Positions 12,178 through 25,189 of a stretch of DNA of 64,000 nt are shown in pieces. The position numbers and the translations under genes are program-made. Every line of letters begins with the position of its first letter. Within the stretch, counting starts at the first letter, position 1. Below the pieces are notes generated by a model. It was not told the origin of the DNA, made no database searches, and worked only from the letters and a program-made list of their open reading frames with translations. Source of the stretch: Austropuccinia psidii (lineage: Eukaryota > Basidiomycota > Pucciniomycetes > Pucciniales > Sphaerophragmiaceae); assembly GCA_023105745.1 (NCBI GenBank), contig JALGQZ010000009.1, forward strand, positions 12,262,564 through 12,326,563, read 5' to 3'.

Positions 12178-15100
12178 TTTCTGACATATTTGATTCCATC
12201 CCAGAGTTGTATAATGCTATAAATGACGTGAAAAAACACCTTTCTGATAAAAATGACACCATTTGTAACAACATTAAAACAAACAACCTGAGTCTGTGCC
12301 AAATTAATGAAACACTTATGTGTTTTGAAAAAGTTTTAAGAACAATTAAAAATTCTAATAATGACAATTCTTCTAACATTAAAATAAATGAACAATCTGC
12401 CATTATTAAAGAATTAACAGATAAATATTCTAAATTCAATATTGATGACATGATTGAAACAAGAATTAAACAAGCCATAAATATTATCAAAACAGATAAC
12501 AAGAAAGTCCTTGATGACATTTCAAATTCATTTACTGAAGTAAAGACATATACCATTGCCTTGAAAAAGTGTTTTGATGCTTCACAAGAAGAAGTATCAA
12601 AATTATCAATGAAATTGAATCAAGTCACTGCTGATAATACAAGACAGACAGAGTTATGGCAAGAACTGACACATAAGGAAGACATGTATAAAATTGAAGT
12701 AATAAATTTAATACAAAGCTTCCAACATGAATACAGAAATTCCCAAAGGTGTAGCAACAGTAAAATGAATGACATTGAACAAATACTGAACACCTTACCA
12801 AGAATGTCTACACCTCTAAATCAAAATGAGGGCACAAGAATTCCAAATCCACAAGTATTGGATCCTGATAATTCACAATTAAAAAATGAATTATCCACTT
12901 CTTTTCATAACTTGGAACCATCAATGGGCCAAGCACTCTTGAAAGAAGTTCCAAAACTTAAAGAATGGCCTCACTTCAGTGGTGAAGGAGAGTATGACCA
13001 TATGGAATTCATTAGAGGTATTGACAAGATCAAAGAAGATTTTGAATTACCAGACAGATTGGTAACAGCCAGGTTTAACACCTTGTTTACCAGATCAGCT
13101 CACAGATGGTACATCAAAATAAGACAAGCACATGGACACCAGAGTTGGACTTGGTGGAAAACCCAAATCATCAACAAATGGGCAAATGATGCTTGGAGGT
13201 TTAAAGTTGAAACAGCCTTTGAATCTGCCAAATTTAATGCTGATAAAAACAGAGCTTTACCATGGTTTTGCCAACAAAAGGACAGATTAACAGCATTATA
13301 TCCTGACATGTCAGAGTTTATGATCCATAGAAAAATTCTGAGACAATGTGGAGGTGACTTAGAGCATGCTGTCAAAAGCAGGACTACTGAACAATCTTCA
13401 GCAGAAGATATTATCAATATACTAGAAGAAGTAACCACCAGAACCAAAATTGGTTCTAGTAGGGTAAATCTCAAAACAAGGTTTAATACACCTTGGAAAG
13501 ATTCTGTGGACAAAACCCCAAAGAAAATTCTGGTAATATTAAATATAAATCTGCAGATACAGTCAGAAAATGCCATATTTGCCAAAGCACCACCCATTTA
13601 GCCAATACATGTCCAAAGAGGGGGAAAATCAATGAAATTGACATTGAAAAGGAACCAGATGTTGAAAAAGAAGACATAATTGAAGACAATTCAGATGATA
13701 AGTCATCCATATTTTCTGAATCTTCAAAAGATATAGAAAATATCAATGCCACTTTTGACATCATGGAATCTTATTCCCACTTACCACAATTGAGCAATGG
13801 TCAAGTTGATTTATCAAAAGTTCAAGATGCACAACTTATGAAGACAAAACCAAACAGAGGAAAAGGTTATACAGCTGGTAACTCCTGTATAACAGAAGTG
13901 GTAATTGACAACAAGCCCACCAAACTTTTGCTTGACCCAGGAGCCTTCTGCTCTTGTGTTGGAAAATCCTTTCTTAAGACCTGTGTGCCAAATTTTGAAG
14001 ACCAATTGTTACCAATTGATGGTATAAAATTCAACAGTGCAAGTAACCCAATGAAAGCATTGGGGATCTTTGAGACCAATGTCATATTCCCACACATAAA
14101 TGGGAATTTAAGGATCACAGTTGAATTTGTTGTTATGGAAAATTGCTCTAGTACCCATTTTATATTGGGAAATGACTATTTGATCATGTATGGGATAGAT
14201 TTACATAATAACAAAGACAGATACTTTACAATTGGGGACAATAAGCGCCAGAAATTTGCCTTTTTACCATTTAAAAGACAAATTAAAGTAAACAAAGTAT
14301 CACCAGTCAACTTAGAGTTAGAAAAATTCAAGTCTGAACAGTTAAATGAGGCTGAGATAAACCTTCATCTGACTGATAAACAAGAAAATGAACTTTCTTC
14401 CCTTTTGTATGACCACAAAGGAGCATTTGCTACAGACAAAGAACCTCTGGGAGCAATTATTGGTCATGAAGTTGACATCATTCTTAACATTGAGAGACCT
14501 TATCCACCACTCTTAAGAAGACCTGCTTATCCAGCAAGTCCAAAATCAAGGGAAGCTCTAGAAATTCATATCAAAGAACTTCTAGACCTTGGTGTAATAA
14601 GAAAAGTAGGCCACAATGAGGAAGTAGAAATAACTACACCAGTCATAGTGGCGTGGCATAATGGAAAATCCAGAATGGTTGGGGACTTTAGAGCTCTGAA
14701 CACTTACACTGTTCCAGACAGATACCCAATACCAAAAATCCAAATTGCCCTTACTCAAATATCTCAAGCAGTGTATATAACCACTATGGATGCCCTTAAA
14801 GGATTCCATCAAAATGTGGTAACACCAAGAGCAAGAAAATACTTGAGAATTATTGTTCATTGTGGAGTGTATGAATACTTAAGGATGCCCTTTGGTATCA
14901 GAAATGCACCTTCACACTTCCAAAGAATGATGAATGAAATCTTCCCTGAAGAACTCTCAGAGGGATGGTTAATCATTTACATTGATGACATTATTATCTG
15001 TTCAAAGACTTGGGAGGAGCACATGTACAGATTATCAAGAGTTTTGACAAAAATCCAATCAGTAAACATGAAAATCTCCTTGAAGAAATGTCATTTTGGA

Positions 15101-17435
15101 TTTAAAGAACTTAAGGCACTAGGACATGTTGTATCTGGTTTGTCCCTTGGAATTGATAAAAACAAAGTTGCAGCAGTATTGTTAAAACCCATGCCTCAGA
15201 ATAAGAAGGAAATTCAGTCATTCTTGGGTTTTGCAGGATATTACAGGCAACACATTAAAGACTTTGCATCCATAGCAAGACCACTTTATAAGTTGTGTGA
15301 CAAAGACACAGTATTTGAGATGACTGTTGACAGATTCAAAGCTTTTGTATCTAAGAGAAGCATTGACCACTGCTCCACTCTTACTGATGCCAGACTTTAA
15401 ATTACCTTTCAAACTGTATATTGATGCATCAGGAGATGGACTAGGTGCTGCACTTCACCAAGTTCAGATCATAAATGACAAACCTGTAGAAGGACCAATA
15501 TGTTTCATATCCAGACAAATCAAACCAACTGAAGCCAGATATGGAGCAAGTCAAATGGAATGTCTATGCCTTGTCTGGGCCTTGGAGAAATTGAACTATT
15601 TCTTAGAGGGATGTGTTTTTGAAGTAATAACAGATTGTACAGCTGTGAAATCACTTTTGAACATGAAAACACCTAACAGACACATGCTCAGATGGCAAAT
15701 AGCCATACAAGAATACAGAGGCAATATGACTATTGTTCATAAGGATGGGAATATTCATAAGAATGCAGATGGACTAAGCAGATGGCCATTACCAAATAGC
15801 ATTGATAATCCTGCTTATGTTCCAGAAGAAGCTTCACCACAAATTCCAATAGAAGGAATAAGTGTTACAGACTTGAACACCACCTTCTTTGAAGAAGTCA
15901 GAAATACTTACACTCAAGATAAGAATTGTAGCATCTTATGCCAATTACTTAACAAAGACTGTAAAGACAACTCTCTAATACATGCCTTGGATGAAGTATG
16001 GAGAAAATCTTATAATGAAGGAAGATTTCACCTACTGGATGGTATAATTTACCACAGAACCAAGCACACATGTGTCATGACAGTTGTAGACAGGTCATTA
16101 ATCAATCTTGTACTGAAAGAATGCCATGATAGTCCCTTTTCAGGACATCTTTCTGAAGACAGAACAAGAGAGAAAGTGAAGACCTGCATATGGTGGCCAA
16201 TGTGGCAAAAAGATGTTGCAGAGTATTGCAAAACCTGTGACAGATGCCAAAAGGCAAATAAATCCACTGGCAAAAGACTTGGAAATATGATGAAAATCCA
16301 AGAACCAAACAGACCTTGGGAAATTGTCCATATGGATTGGGTAACTGGCCTACCACCAGGAGGTGACAGGAGCTATAATGCTTGCCTAGTAATTGTGGAC
16401 AGATTCAGTAAAACTCCAATCTTTTTACCATGTCACAAAGATGATACAGCCATGGATACAGCTCTTCTGATATGGAATAGAGTAGTGTCATGGACTGGGA
16501 TATTTACAAATATCATCAGTGATAGAGATCCCAAATTCACTTCAGCACTATGGACAAATCTTCACCAATTATTTGGCACTAAACTGTCTTTCTCTACAGC
16601 CTACCACCCACAAACTGATGGCCTGGCTGAAAGAATGATCCAAACCTTAGAGGACATGGTGAGAAGATTTTGTGCATATGGCCTTGAATTCAAAGATTGT
16701 GATGGATTTACCCATGATTGGTGTACTCTGTTACCAGCACTGGAATTAGCATATAAAACATCAATCCATGCTAGTACCAATCAGACTCCTGCTGTTCTAG
16801 AAAAAGGATGGAACCCCAAGTTACCCCAAGACTCCTTGAGGAAAGACTTAATTGAAATACATCCCACAGCTGCTAGCTTCAAAGGAATGCTAGACAAAGC
16901 TAGAAAGCATGCAGTAAGGTGCATGGAGGACTCTTTTGCATGTGCTAAAGACAAATGGGATAAATCTCATGCAACTCCAGATTTCAAAGTAGGGGACCTA
17001 GTTCTTGTATCCACCACTAACTTCAATAACATCAAAGGATGTAAAAAGTTGAAAGACTCCTTTGCAGGACCTTTTGTGATTAAGGCCCTCCATGGAGAAA
17101 ATGCTATTGAAGTAGAGTTATCTGAAGAACTTAGCAATAAGCACCCTACATTTCCAGTGAGCTTGATAAAGCCATATAAATCTAGTGATGCTGAGAAATT
17201 TCCCTTGAGGAATAAGATTCCCCAAGTTATACCTCCTATTGAGACATCTGGTGCTAAGAAAATTACCAAAGTTCTTAAAGAAAGGAAATTAAGAACCAAG
17301 AAAGTAAGGGAATACCTTGTTAGGTACAGTGACCCAACTTGTGAAGATGAATGGTTAGAAGAAAAAGATATACCAGAAGCTACCAAACTCCTCAGAAGAT
17401 TCAGACACACTAGAAACTCCAATATTACAAAGTAA
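11514..17435 (+). pseudogene. gag-pol: B1 gag-pol polyprotein, three lesions
   Basis: Counterpart of the intact B2 gag-pol. ATG 11514 is followed after five codons by TAA (11529-11531); the next in-frame ATG is 11646. The Gag coiled-coil and core run to about 13500. A one-base loss in an A-run near 13512 shifts the frame before the CCHC knuckle ([14 protein letters not shown]). Protease (DPG at 13934-13942), RT (YIDD near 14980) and part of RNase H follow. A 2-nt deletion near 15350 shifts the frame again, after which RNase H, HHCC/DDE integrase and chromodomain run open to 17435. Apart from these lesions it is nearly identical to B2, so it became inactive recently or moved using proteins supplied by B2-like copies. 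Confidence 0.93.
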
Positions 17436-17458
17436 TATTCTTTTTTAGGGGGAGGGAA

Positions 17459-19268
17459 TGTGAGCCTTAGAGGTAATTTCATATACCCAAAAGACCACAA
17501 ATATAAAAAATAACATATTAATATAAATAAAATAAATTTATTTATATTATTAAAAATAAAAATCAAAATATAAATATAAAATTATATTAAAAAATAAAAA
17601 ATTAATTATAATTTAAAAATAAAAATACATTAAATTTTGTAAATATAAAATTACATTTATACTTGAAAAATTTAAGTAAAAATGAAATTTTAACAAAATT
17701 GTGAAAAAAATAAATAAATTTGGAAAAAAGTTAAATAAAATTTATTATAACTTTTTATCCAATAAATAAACATATAAAATTTATTTCACCATTGGATTCC
17801 TCATAAAAAATCAGGTGGGGTCACCTCTGAGTGAAATTCTTGTAACTCAACTCTAAATAAGCTTAAATTAAGTTTTTAGTATTTTCAATACAAAAGTTGA
17901 AAATCCTCAAAACCTTAATTTAATTCACACCACATGTGGTGTTAACCATCAATTTTTGTGTTAAAATTGAGGTGTTGTGTTTAGTTTAGAAGTTATGAGG
18001 AATTGAAGTATTTTCAATTGAATTCAATTGAAATGTCAAAATGTGCGCGTGTATTACATAAGTGAACTTTGATTTACATATGAGGTGTCAATTATTACTG
18101 TATTGTACTGTACAATTGAATTGAATTACATATGTAAATTATAAGTATAATACATGATGAGGAATTAAAAGAAAAATAAATTGGAAAGATTAAATTTGGG
18201 GGGGAAAAGGAACTCCAGCTCTAAGGGGGAGCTAGACCCCCAAAATCCTTGCTGACAGGCGTGGGATGTCAAAATTCACGCAAAAGTTCATCACTTTTGG
18301 CCTGGAATTGAGTTACAGGGTCTGTGGACTCAATTGATGATGAGGTTTTGATACCAACTGGGGTAGTTTTAGCTGTTGCCAAGAGGGTAAAACTACCCTT
18401 AAGATAAAACAATCATAATAAAAACAGTTTTAACTGGTTTCTACGCCTCTGACACACATTCTGACGTGTTTTGAAGGCTCTAGGCCTGGTATTGCTATAG
18501 TAATGGCTGATTTAAGGGTCTAAAATGGCTAAAAATGGCTTAAACCAGGGTTCAATGATGCCATAATTGGCTTTTCTGTTGTCAGACTGTTTTTCACGAC
18601 TGACAAGAGTAAATTTTACTTTTGGAGCAAGAGAATTGATGGCTATAAAAGAATGTCTTCTTTGCCCCACTTTTCTCTTCATGTTAGAATATTTTCCTTT
18701 TATTAATTAGTTTAAAACTGTTAAACCAATCAATCAAAGATTCCAACCACCACTTTTAAATCATTTTAATCCTTTCAACCACGTGAAAAAATCATTATAA
18801 TCATTGTTTGTAACTCTTATAATCATTTTTACCCCTGAACCACCCCAAAAGTGAATTAAAGCATCTTTCATCACTGTAAACTTTGTCACTTTGTTTCCAA
18901 ATTCACTCTGGTCACTTTTGGGCGTGTTTTCTCTTTAATATTCTTTTTAAAGACTTTGTTCTTTAATTAATTGCTTGCAGTTCTTTGCTCAATTAATTCC
19001 AATTGAAATTGCTCTTGAAGAAATTTCTTTTGTAGCCTTAAAATATCTCTTGTAGAGTATTTTTTGGATAAATTCTTATTGTTGGTAAAACAATAAATTT
19101 TTATAATATTATTGTTTTATACTAATAAAGTTATAAACAATAAAATTGGCGTGTTTTCTCTTAAAAAAAATATTTCATACTATTTTTAATTGATTTTTAC
19201 CATATACAAATTTTGAGGACAGGAAAAGTACTTGATTTTTAATCAAAGTTTCATATCCACACCTTACA
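17459..19268 (+). repeat. Element B1 3' LTR
   Basis: 1810-bp LTR preceded by the purine tract AGGGGGAGGGAA. It matches 9211-11040 except for about ten substitutions and one 20-bp deletion near 18547. The deletion lies between short direct repeats (TAAACCAG), consistent with replication slippage. Confidence 0.95.
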
Positions 19269-19273
19269 CATTC

Positions 19274-21818
19274 CCAAGTATGAGATGATTACTAGTACAG
19301 TTGTCCATTACTACAAACTCTACTTTAATTCTGACACATTGTGAGGGATGAGGAAAAATTAGTGTTAAATCAATTATTCCAAGCGGCTTCATGCTCTCAC
19401 TTGCACTACTAAATTTGACACCTTGTATTGGCATAAGTTTTTCTTGCCAGTTTGGGACAATGGTTTTTAAATAACTTTTGCCAACACAAGTGCAATATGC
19501 TCCTGTATCCAAGTTAACTTTTCCTTCTTGGTTATCAACCATAACAATACTTATACTTGATTTTCCAGCTGTATATCCCATTCCTCTTGCAGGTTTGGTT
19601 CTATACATTTTGGCATCTTGTATGTTTGTCAGGCTTGTGTCAGATGTTCCAACTTGTGGTAAGTTTGAATTAACATCCAGTACTTCATAAATTATATCAA
19701 TATTATTAATTTGTGCATTAATTATATTGATTTCATCACTTTCAGAACTTTCACACTCTTCTGTCTCTTTTTCAGAGTCAGATTCCTCTTCTTTGTCATT
19801 GTGGTTTTCTGTTTCCACAATTTCATTAATCTTTGCTTTTTTAAGGAAATTATTGGCTAAGTGTCCAGTACCTCCACATTTATGGCAATTTCTTTGCTCA
19901 TTATTGTTGTATGTATTGGGCTTAAAGGATTCTTTTGATTTATCTTTTTTGATAAATGGTTTATTTGGGCTTTTAATGTCCAATTTTTTCCAAGTCCTGC
20001 CAATTTTTGTTCTTGTCACTATATCTTCTAGTGCATTTATATACTCTTCTGTGGAGCATGGTTCTATACACCTGCTTCTTAGGGCATGATCTAGTTCCCC
20101 TCCACATTTTTTAAGTATTTTCATGTGCACCATCTTTTGTGACATTTCTGGGTACAGTGCATTAGGCCTTTCAACTTGTTTCAAGAACCAAGTTAAAGGT
20201 TTGTCTTTCTCTGGGTCAAAGAAAGAGTTTTCAAATGCATTTTCTATCTTATACCTCCAGGCATCATTTACCCACTTGGTGATTATTTCTTTTTTCCACC
20301 AAGACCAGGTGTTTTACCATTTGTTTGTCTTATGCCATAATACCATCTTTTTGCAGATTTCTCAAACAATGAATGTAATCTTGCAGTGATTAATTCATCT
20401 GGTATGGCATAGTCTTCTTGTAACATGTCAATTGTTCTAATAAATGACATGTGGTCATATTCACCTTCTCCTGTGAATGTTGGCCATTCCTTCAATTGAG
20501 GTGCTTCCTTCATTAAGAATTGGTTATTATCTTGGTGACTCAAGTCTGTTATGAAAGGATTTGACAATTCCTCTTTTGTTTTAACAGGGCTTCTTATATG
20601 AGAAAATGGAGTTGATAACTTTGGCATATTTAAATTAGCCTCATTAATTTTATCCATTTTTTCAGTAATAAGCCTTATTTCACTCTGAATATCATCTTTC
20701 AGATGCATTCTTGCTTCATCACTTTTTTCCACATGGTCCAAAAGTAATTTTTGGTGTGATGAAGTCTTTTCTTCAAATTTTTCTACAGAAATACTTAATT
20801 TATTTAATTTTTCTGTAAGATTGTCAATACTCACATCATAATTGATTGTCAAAGTCTTGTCTTTGATATCTTTTATGTATTTATACAATTCTTGTTTTCC
20901 TTGTATTAATTTTTGAGTATTGTCAATTAAATTCTTTGGTTTATTATTTTCAACAATAAACTTAATGTTGTCAATTTCTTTCTTGTTTTGCACAACAATT
21001 TTTGTTAAAGAAGATAAATTGTTATTTATTTCTTGTAGTGATAATAAACTATCTTTAATTTCTTTTAGAGGTAATATACTATTTTTAACTTCTGTTAAAG
21101 TATTTACAACATCTTTGGACAAGGTTATTTCTTTGGGAAATGAGGTTGTCTCATTCTTTGCTCTTCCTTGTCCTTGAATTCCATCAAGGTTCTGGCCATG
21201 TTGAAAACATTGTCCATGGCATCCTTTTGGATTCTTGGGATCCTGTAGCTTGGGGAATATGGTTTCCTCCAATGCTTTTTCTTGTTCTTCTTCCCTTCTT
21301 GGGGAAGTGGCCTGGCTTGGGGCTTGCTGGTAGAAGCTACTGGGGCTTCTTCCTTGGTTGCCTTCCTCTTTTTGGCGTGGTAATCCTTGATTTTTTTGAT
21401 TTGATGTTTGGATGACAGTGGATTCCATCCATTGGAGTATTTCACTATCTCCTCCTCTTTGAGGAACTTTTTAAGGATGTGCCAGGAGTTCATCACTCCT
21501 TGGTGTATTTGAGGCAGCATTTCCAAATCTTTGTCCTTGTACACTGTGTAATACTGCTTGTACTGGCTCATGTAGATTGCTATTTGAGCCCTCTGAATGT
21601 GATTTGTACCTATTTGAGTTACTCATACTTAGCTCCAATTCAGGTTCAGATATCATGGGCATTTCTGGGACTTGCCTTTGGGATAAGGCACTTTCTTGTG
21701 TGGATTCTGTACCACTGGGGATATTGCCCTTTCTTTTCCCTTTTGAGGGATCAGTTCTACCTCTGAGTCCAGCTCCATCTGATTGGATGGAGTATTGGGA
21801 ACCTCTTCTGGTAGTCAT
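19274..21818 (-). pseudogene. gag: Element A gag and protease
   Basis: Minus-strand Gag of element A, starting at ATG 21818 (MTTRRGSQYS, matching the B start [10 protein letters not shown]). A stop interrupts it at 21471. The frame reopens through a long coiled-coil region (about 21100-20650) into the Gag core ([16 protein letters not shown], about 20500). A one-base frameshift near 20300 precedes the zinc knuckle, whose last Cys is Phe (CHKCGGTGHLANNF). The retropepsin has the canonical DTG (19509-19501), unlike DPG in the B family. The gene stops at the B1 insertion (19273). It is homologous to B along its whole length but clearly diverged. Confidence 0.88.
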
Positions 21819-22043
21819 AATTTAAGAAAATAAGAAATAAAAGTATTTTAGGATAAAAATTCTTTTTATGGCAATTATAAAAGAGGTGCTCACCTTCAGA
21901 GTCTTGAATTGTGGGTCCTGGAAAGTCTAATTTCTTAGCTTTCTTTCTTTTGGTGATAACTGGTGTTGGAGAACTTTAACAAGTTTCTTCCACCAATCTC
22001 TCAACAGTAGCTTGGTTGTCTTCTGTTGGGTTATCTTCAAACA
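21125..22043 (-). pseudogene. Element A counterpart of the overlapping ORF
   Basis: Minus-strand equivalent of the B-family accessory frame. The layout is the same: TTTTTTAG acceptor, first exon 22043-21894, donor GTGAGC, an 86-nt intron (21893-21808) that contains the gag ATG, acceptor ACTACCAG, second exon. The last 149 codons (21571-21125) are open and align with B. Matching pieces are IY plus Tyr-rich start, MNSWHILKKFL with NGWNPL, and YRIPRIQKDAMDNVFNMART. Stops near 21975 and 21650 break the upstream part, so this copy is decayed. Conservation in this frame between two diverged families argues that the ORF is real. Confidence 0.6.
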
Positions 22044-22544
22044 CTAAAAAAGACAAATAAATATAAGTCTTTTTATAAGAAGTGTTATTTTTTGGCAAGA
22101 TAATGCAATTTTCCACGTAGAAATCGCTTTTATATCTTTAAAAACTTGAAATGAATAAAGAAATGAATAAAAATTAATAAAAAAATACCTTTTTTTTTTT
22201 ACTGGTTTTTTAATATTTTTTATATTTTTATTTTTAAAGAATAAAATAAAAAATAAATATGATTCTTTTACAAAATCAAATTATAAAAAATTATTTTTAA
22301 TTTATAAATTATCTTTTTTAATCACTAGAGTCACTCAAAGAAAGCTCTTGCAAGTCTAAGGATGTGAAAAAACCACGTGTAAGACAGTACAATTGCTTTC
22401 CAAATGCCTCAATAGCTTTTAAAATCAATAAAATATAAAATTATTATATAATTTCATGATTATAAATATAATTTATTATTGGATAAACCCAATTAGAATG
22501 TTTTTAAAGGTCTTTTAAGTAAATATCACGGCCAGGCCCCCAAA
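22044..22544 (-). other. Element A leader and primer-binding region
   Basis: Untranslated leader between the 5' LTR and the first inferred exon. Directly next to the LTR the minus strand reads TTTGGGGGCCTGGCCGTG, the variant of the B primer-binding region. The rest is AT-rich without ORFs. Confidence 0.6.
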
Positions 22545-24569
22545 TGTAAGTTTTGACTATGAAACAATAAGTAAAAATTACTAATTTATTACTTATTGTA
22601 CTCTGAATGTCCTTATGAATTGAATAAATCAGATTAAAAATATAATAATAATAAATCAGTATTATTATTATGGCGTAAAATAATTATATTATTAAATAAA
22701 TATAATAATATAATTTATATTATGAAAATATAATATAATAAATAAATATATTACTATAAAATAATTAATATATTTAAAAAGCTCTTTATTATTGTTACCA
22801 ACAAATAATAAAGGCGTAAAAAATTGCTTTTTATTAATAAAAAACAATTAATAACAATAATATTACTAATATTAAAGTTATGAATGAATATAAATACTAT
22901 TTATATTAATTAAGGAATTATTAAGAGAGTAATAATAGAGAAATTATTATAATAAGAGAAAATAACCTACTTTTAACACTTAATATAGTAATTTTGAAAT
23001 ATTTTACACCAAAAAATATAAATACAACTTCTTCAAAGTGTATTTACAATAAAAATAAAGAAAATTACAAATTATTCTGGATTTAACGTGGAGATGAGTT
23101 TTTAAAGAGATTTTTAGCAAAAACAATTAAATAAATGATTTAATCACGTCAAAATAGATGATTACAACAAGGTGGTCTTTGGTCTTTAATAATATAATAG
23201 TTTTATATATAAAGAATAAAGAAATTACCTTTGATTTAATTGATTTAATGTTTTTGATGCGTCTGAGGGGAAAATAGAGTAAAAAGAGCTCTATTTATAG
23301 TAAATACCTCCCTCCTAGAGTCCAGCAGGCTTCTAGTAGACGTGTACTGATTATACCCACTGGAATTGATCAATATTTTAAGGTTTGGAGATGATTACAT
23401 CATTATCAAACCATATTACATCATTATTACACCATTATTTAGAGTTATCACTATAACTCTACGTTTGATGACATAAGAGGCTTGGCAGAACCCCAAATTT
23501 CGTGGATTTTATTAGTTTTAATCATAAACTAATAGTATTCACCAATTGTATCACTTTTAAGACTGTTAAACTTAAATTAAGGTTACTGTGAGTGATCATA
23601 ACTGCTCAAATTAAGCTCAAACTTTGATCCTCAATACCTTTTAAGATTTACACGCTACAGCAATTCAGAGAGTGAATTCTGATAGCCTGGCATAACCTTA
23701 TTATGCTGCCAAGAGCGTTTCATTACATCATCAAAACTCTAATTTTGATGATTTTTCTTGTAACTCATCTTTTCTGTCAAAATTCAATATTTTAAACTTC
23801 AAACCTTGATTTCAGGGGGTTATACCCTGAATTTAATAATAGAAATTACATCATCCTTCACGAATGAGCTAGTAGAATCCAACTGTATACTTTTTTTTAA
23901 GTTTGGAACACTTTCACAACAAAGTGGTCAACAGCTCTGTTGATTTTTATCAATATTTCATCATAGGTTTTAACCTTGTTTATAATTTGTAAAATAAAGC
24001 TCATATCTGTGTTTCTACAGTAATTACGTGGTAACTTTATTTTTGGTTCATCATTCTATCATGTATAGTTTAGGAGATATTAGCTATGATCCTTGAATAT
24101 ATGCGTTGACCAAAAAAGTGCATATATTCAGGTTAATTCCTTAAGTATTAACTTTGGAAATTAGCTTATTAATTGTTTTATGGGTGGATTTTCGTGGGGA
24201 GGCTACTGGTACAATTGTTTTCACATGTTGTTACATTAGGTCTTGAGATAAATAAGGTTTTATGGTTTTTATAAGGTATTATACCTTATAATTCATTAAA
24301 TATTGACTTTACAGATATGCCATAAAAATGGTATATGTGTATTTTACCATGGAGAATCCAATGGTATAATTTTTTTTGCATGTTGATTCATTGGTTTTCA
24401 AGTTAAACCAACTTTTGTTACAATTTATGGTATTTTTTGTATATTTAAGTAATTATTTTTAATGTATAACTATTCTAAGTAATTTTAATATAATTATATT
24501 GAAGGTATAATTATTGTGAGTCTTTTCTGTGACCTTATTTGGTATGTGGTCATATCTCAAAGGCTCATA
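22545..24569 (-). repeat. Element A 5' LTR
   Basis: About 2.0 kb direct repeat of 3842-5838. The outer end reads TATGAGCC on the minus strand where the other LTR has TGTGAGCC, a single change in the terminal bases. It borders AAAAC at 24570-24574. Confidence 0.92.
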
Positions 24570-24574
24570 AAAAC

Positions 24575-25102
24575 CCTGAATTTATCCAGCAACCTCCCAA
24601 TGAAGAGGATGAAACAGAATCCATCTTAGAAAATGAATACAATTACATTGACCTGCCATACATCACCTTTGAAAACATTTATGGGGATGAAGCTCAAGAA
24701 ATTTTATGTGAAGATAAATACTTATGTCACCTTCCAGGAGCAACCTTGAACAATATACAATTCTTAGATTTATTAACTGAAGAGGGAATTAAAGGTAACC
24801 TTGAAAACAAATCTTGGGATGAAATATCTGAAATGGCCACACTACCAAGAAGAGGACTTTACTTCAATCAAATTTGGGCCCAGTGGTACCTTGGATTGAA
24901 TGGATCAACATACCAAACTGGAAAATTGAAATGGGTTGGAGATGGATATATATTCATTGATGAAGACTTATGGTGGTCAGAATTTCCAGCAGAACCAGAA
25001 ATTGAGGAAAGAAATAACTTTGTGGAAGTCCTCAAGGACCTGATTTTGGCCAGCTTAATCAACAGACACTCACCTTTCCCACTTGGGGGAGCTCAACTTT
25101 GA
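24575..25102 (+). pseudogene. Element C C-terminal domain, unknown function
   Basis: Resumes the element C frame cut at 3841 (EWQLEN then PEFIQQPPNEED) and runs open to a stop at 25100. It is acidic and Trp/Tyr-rich. Landmarks are IDLPYITFENIYGDEA, a middle block GIKGNLENKSWDEI, then WAQWYLGLNG and EDLWWSEFPAEPE. No metal-binding or membrane motif is visible. The same domain recurs in decayed form at 25857-26545, so it is a repeated, once-selected protein module. It is not RT, RNase H or integrase. Counted as part of a pseudogene because the 5' part is broken, though this portion is open. Confidence 0.6.
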
Positions 25103-25189
25103 ATAAAACCAACAAAATCAAGATTTTCTCTCTAAAAATGTATCAGTATCATTTATAAAATGTATCATTAGTTTCTTTTTTTCTCTCTA

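Larger units (their letters stand above)
9211..19268 (+). mobile_element. Element B1: Ty3/chromovirus nested in element A
   Basis: Full-length Ty3 chromovirus on the plus strand, inserted in the protease region of element A. It has LTRs of 1830 bp (9211-11040) and 1810 bp (17459-19268), a PBS region, leader exon, overlapping ORF and gag-pol. Target duplication CATTC is at 9206-9210 and 19269-19273. It is about 98-99% like B2 (53335-63438) by eye. Its gag-pol is disabled by an early stop (11529) and two small deletions (near 13512 and 15350). LTRs differ by about ten substitutions plus a 20-bp deletion in the 3' copy, so it is a fairly young insertion. Confidence 0.95.
3842..24569 (-). mobile_element. 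Element A: Ty3/chromovirus LTR retrotransposon
   Basis: Complete but dead Ty3-type element on the minus strand, carrying element B1 inside it. Order on the minus strand: 5' LTR (24569-22545), leader, gag and overlapping ORF, protease (cut at 19269), then pol (9210-5964) and 3' LTR (5838-3842). The flanks are a perfect 5-bp duplication, AAAAC at 3837-3841 and 24570-24574. The two LTRs share TGTGAGCC-type starts and CTTACA ends (minus-strand sense) with the B family, and the proteins are clear homologues of B, so A is an older sister family. Coding is broken by at least four stops and one frameshift. Its LTR pair differs visibly more than those of B1 or B2, in line with its outer position in the nest. 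Confidence 0.93.

Noticed and set aside
11864..12556. 230-codon antisense ORF (also 56001-56693)
   Set aside because: It is the shadow of gag-pol on the other strand; it has no start context, motif or independent conservation.
13493..13601. Programmed frameshift between Gag and Pol in B1
   Set aside because: B2 is open through the same place with one more A; the B1 change is a one-base deletion.
15327..15400. Separate RNase H/integrase gene in B1
   Set aside because: A 2-nt deletion against B2 explains the frame change; it is one polyprotein.
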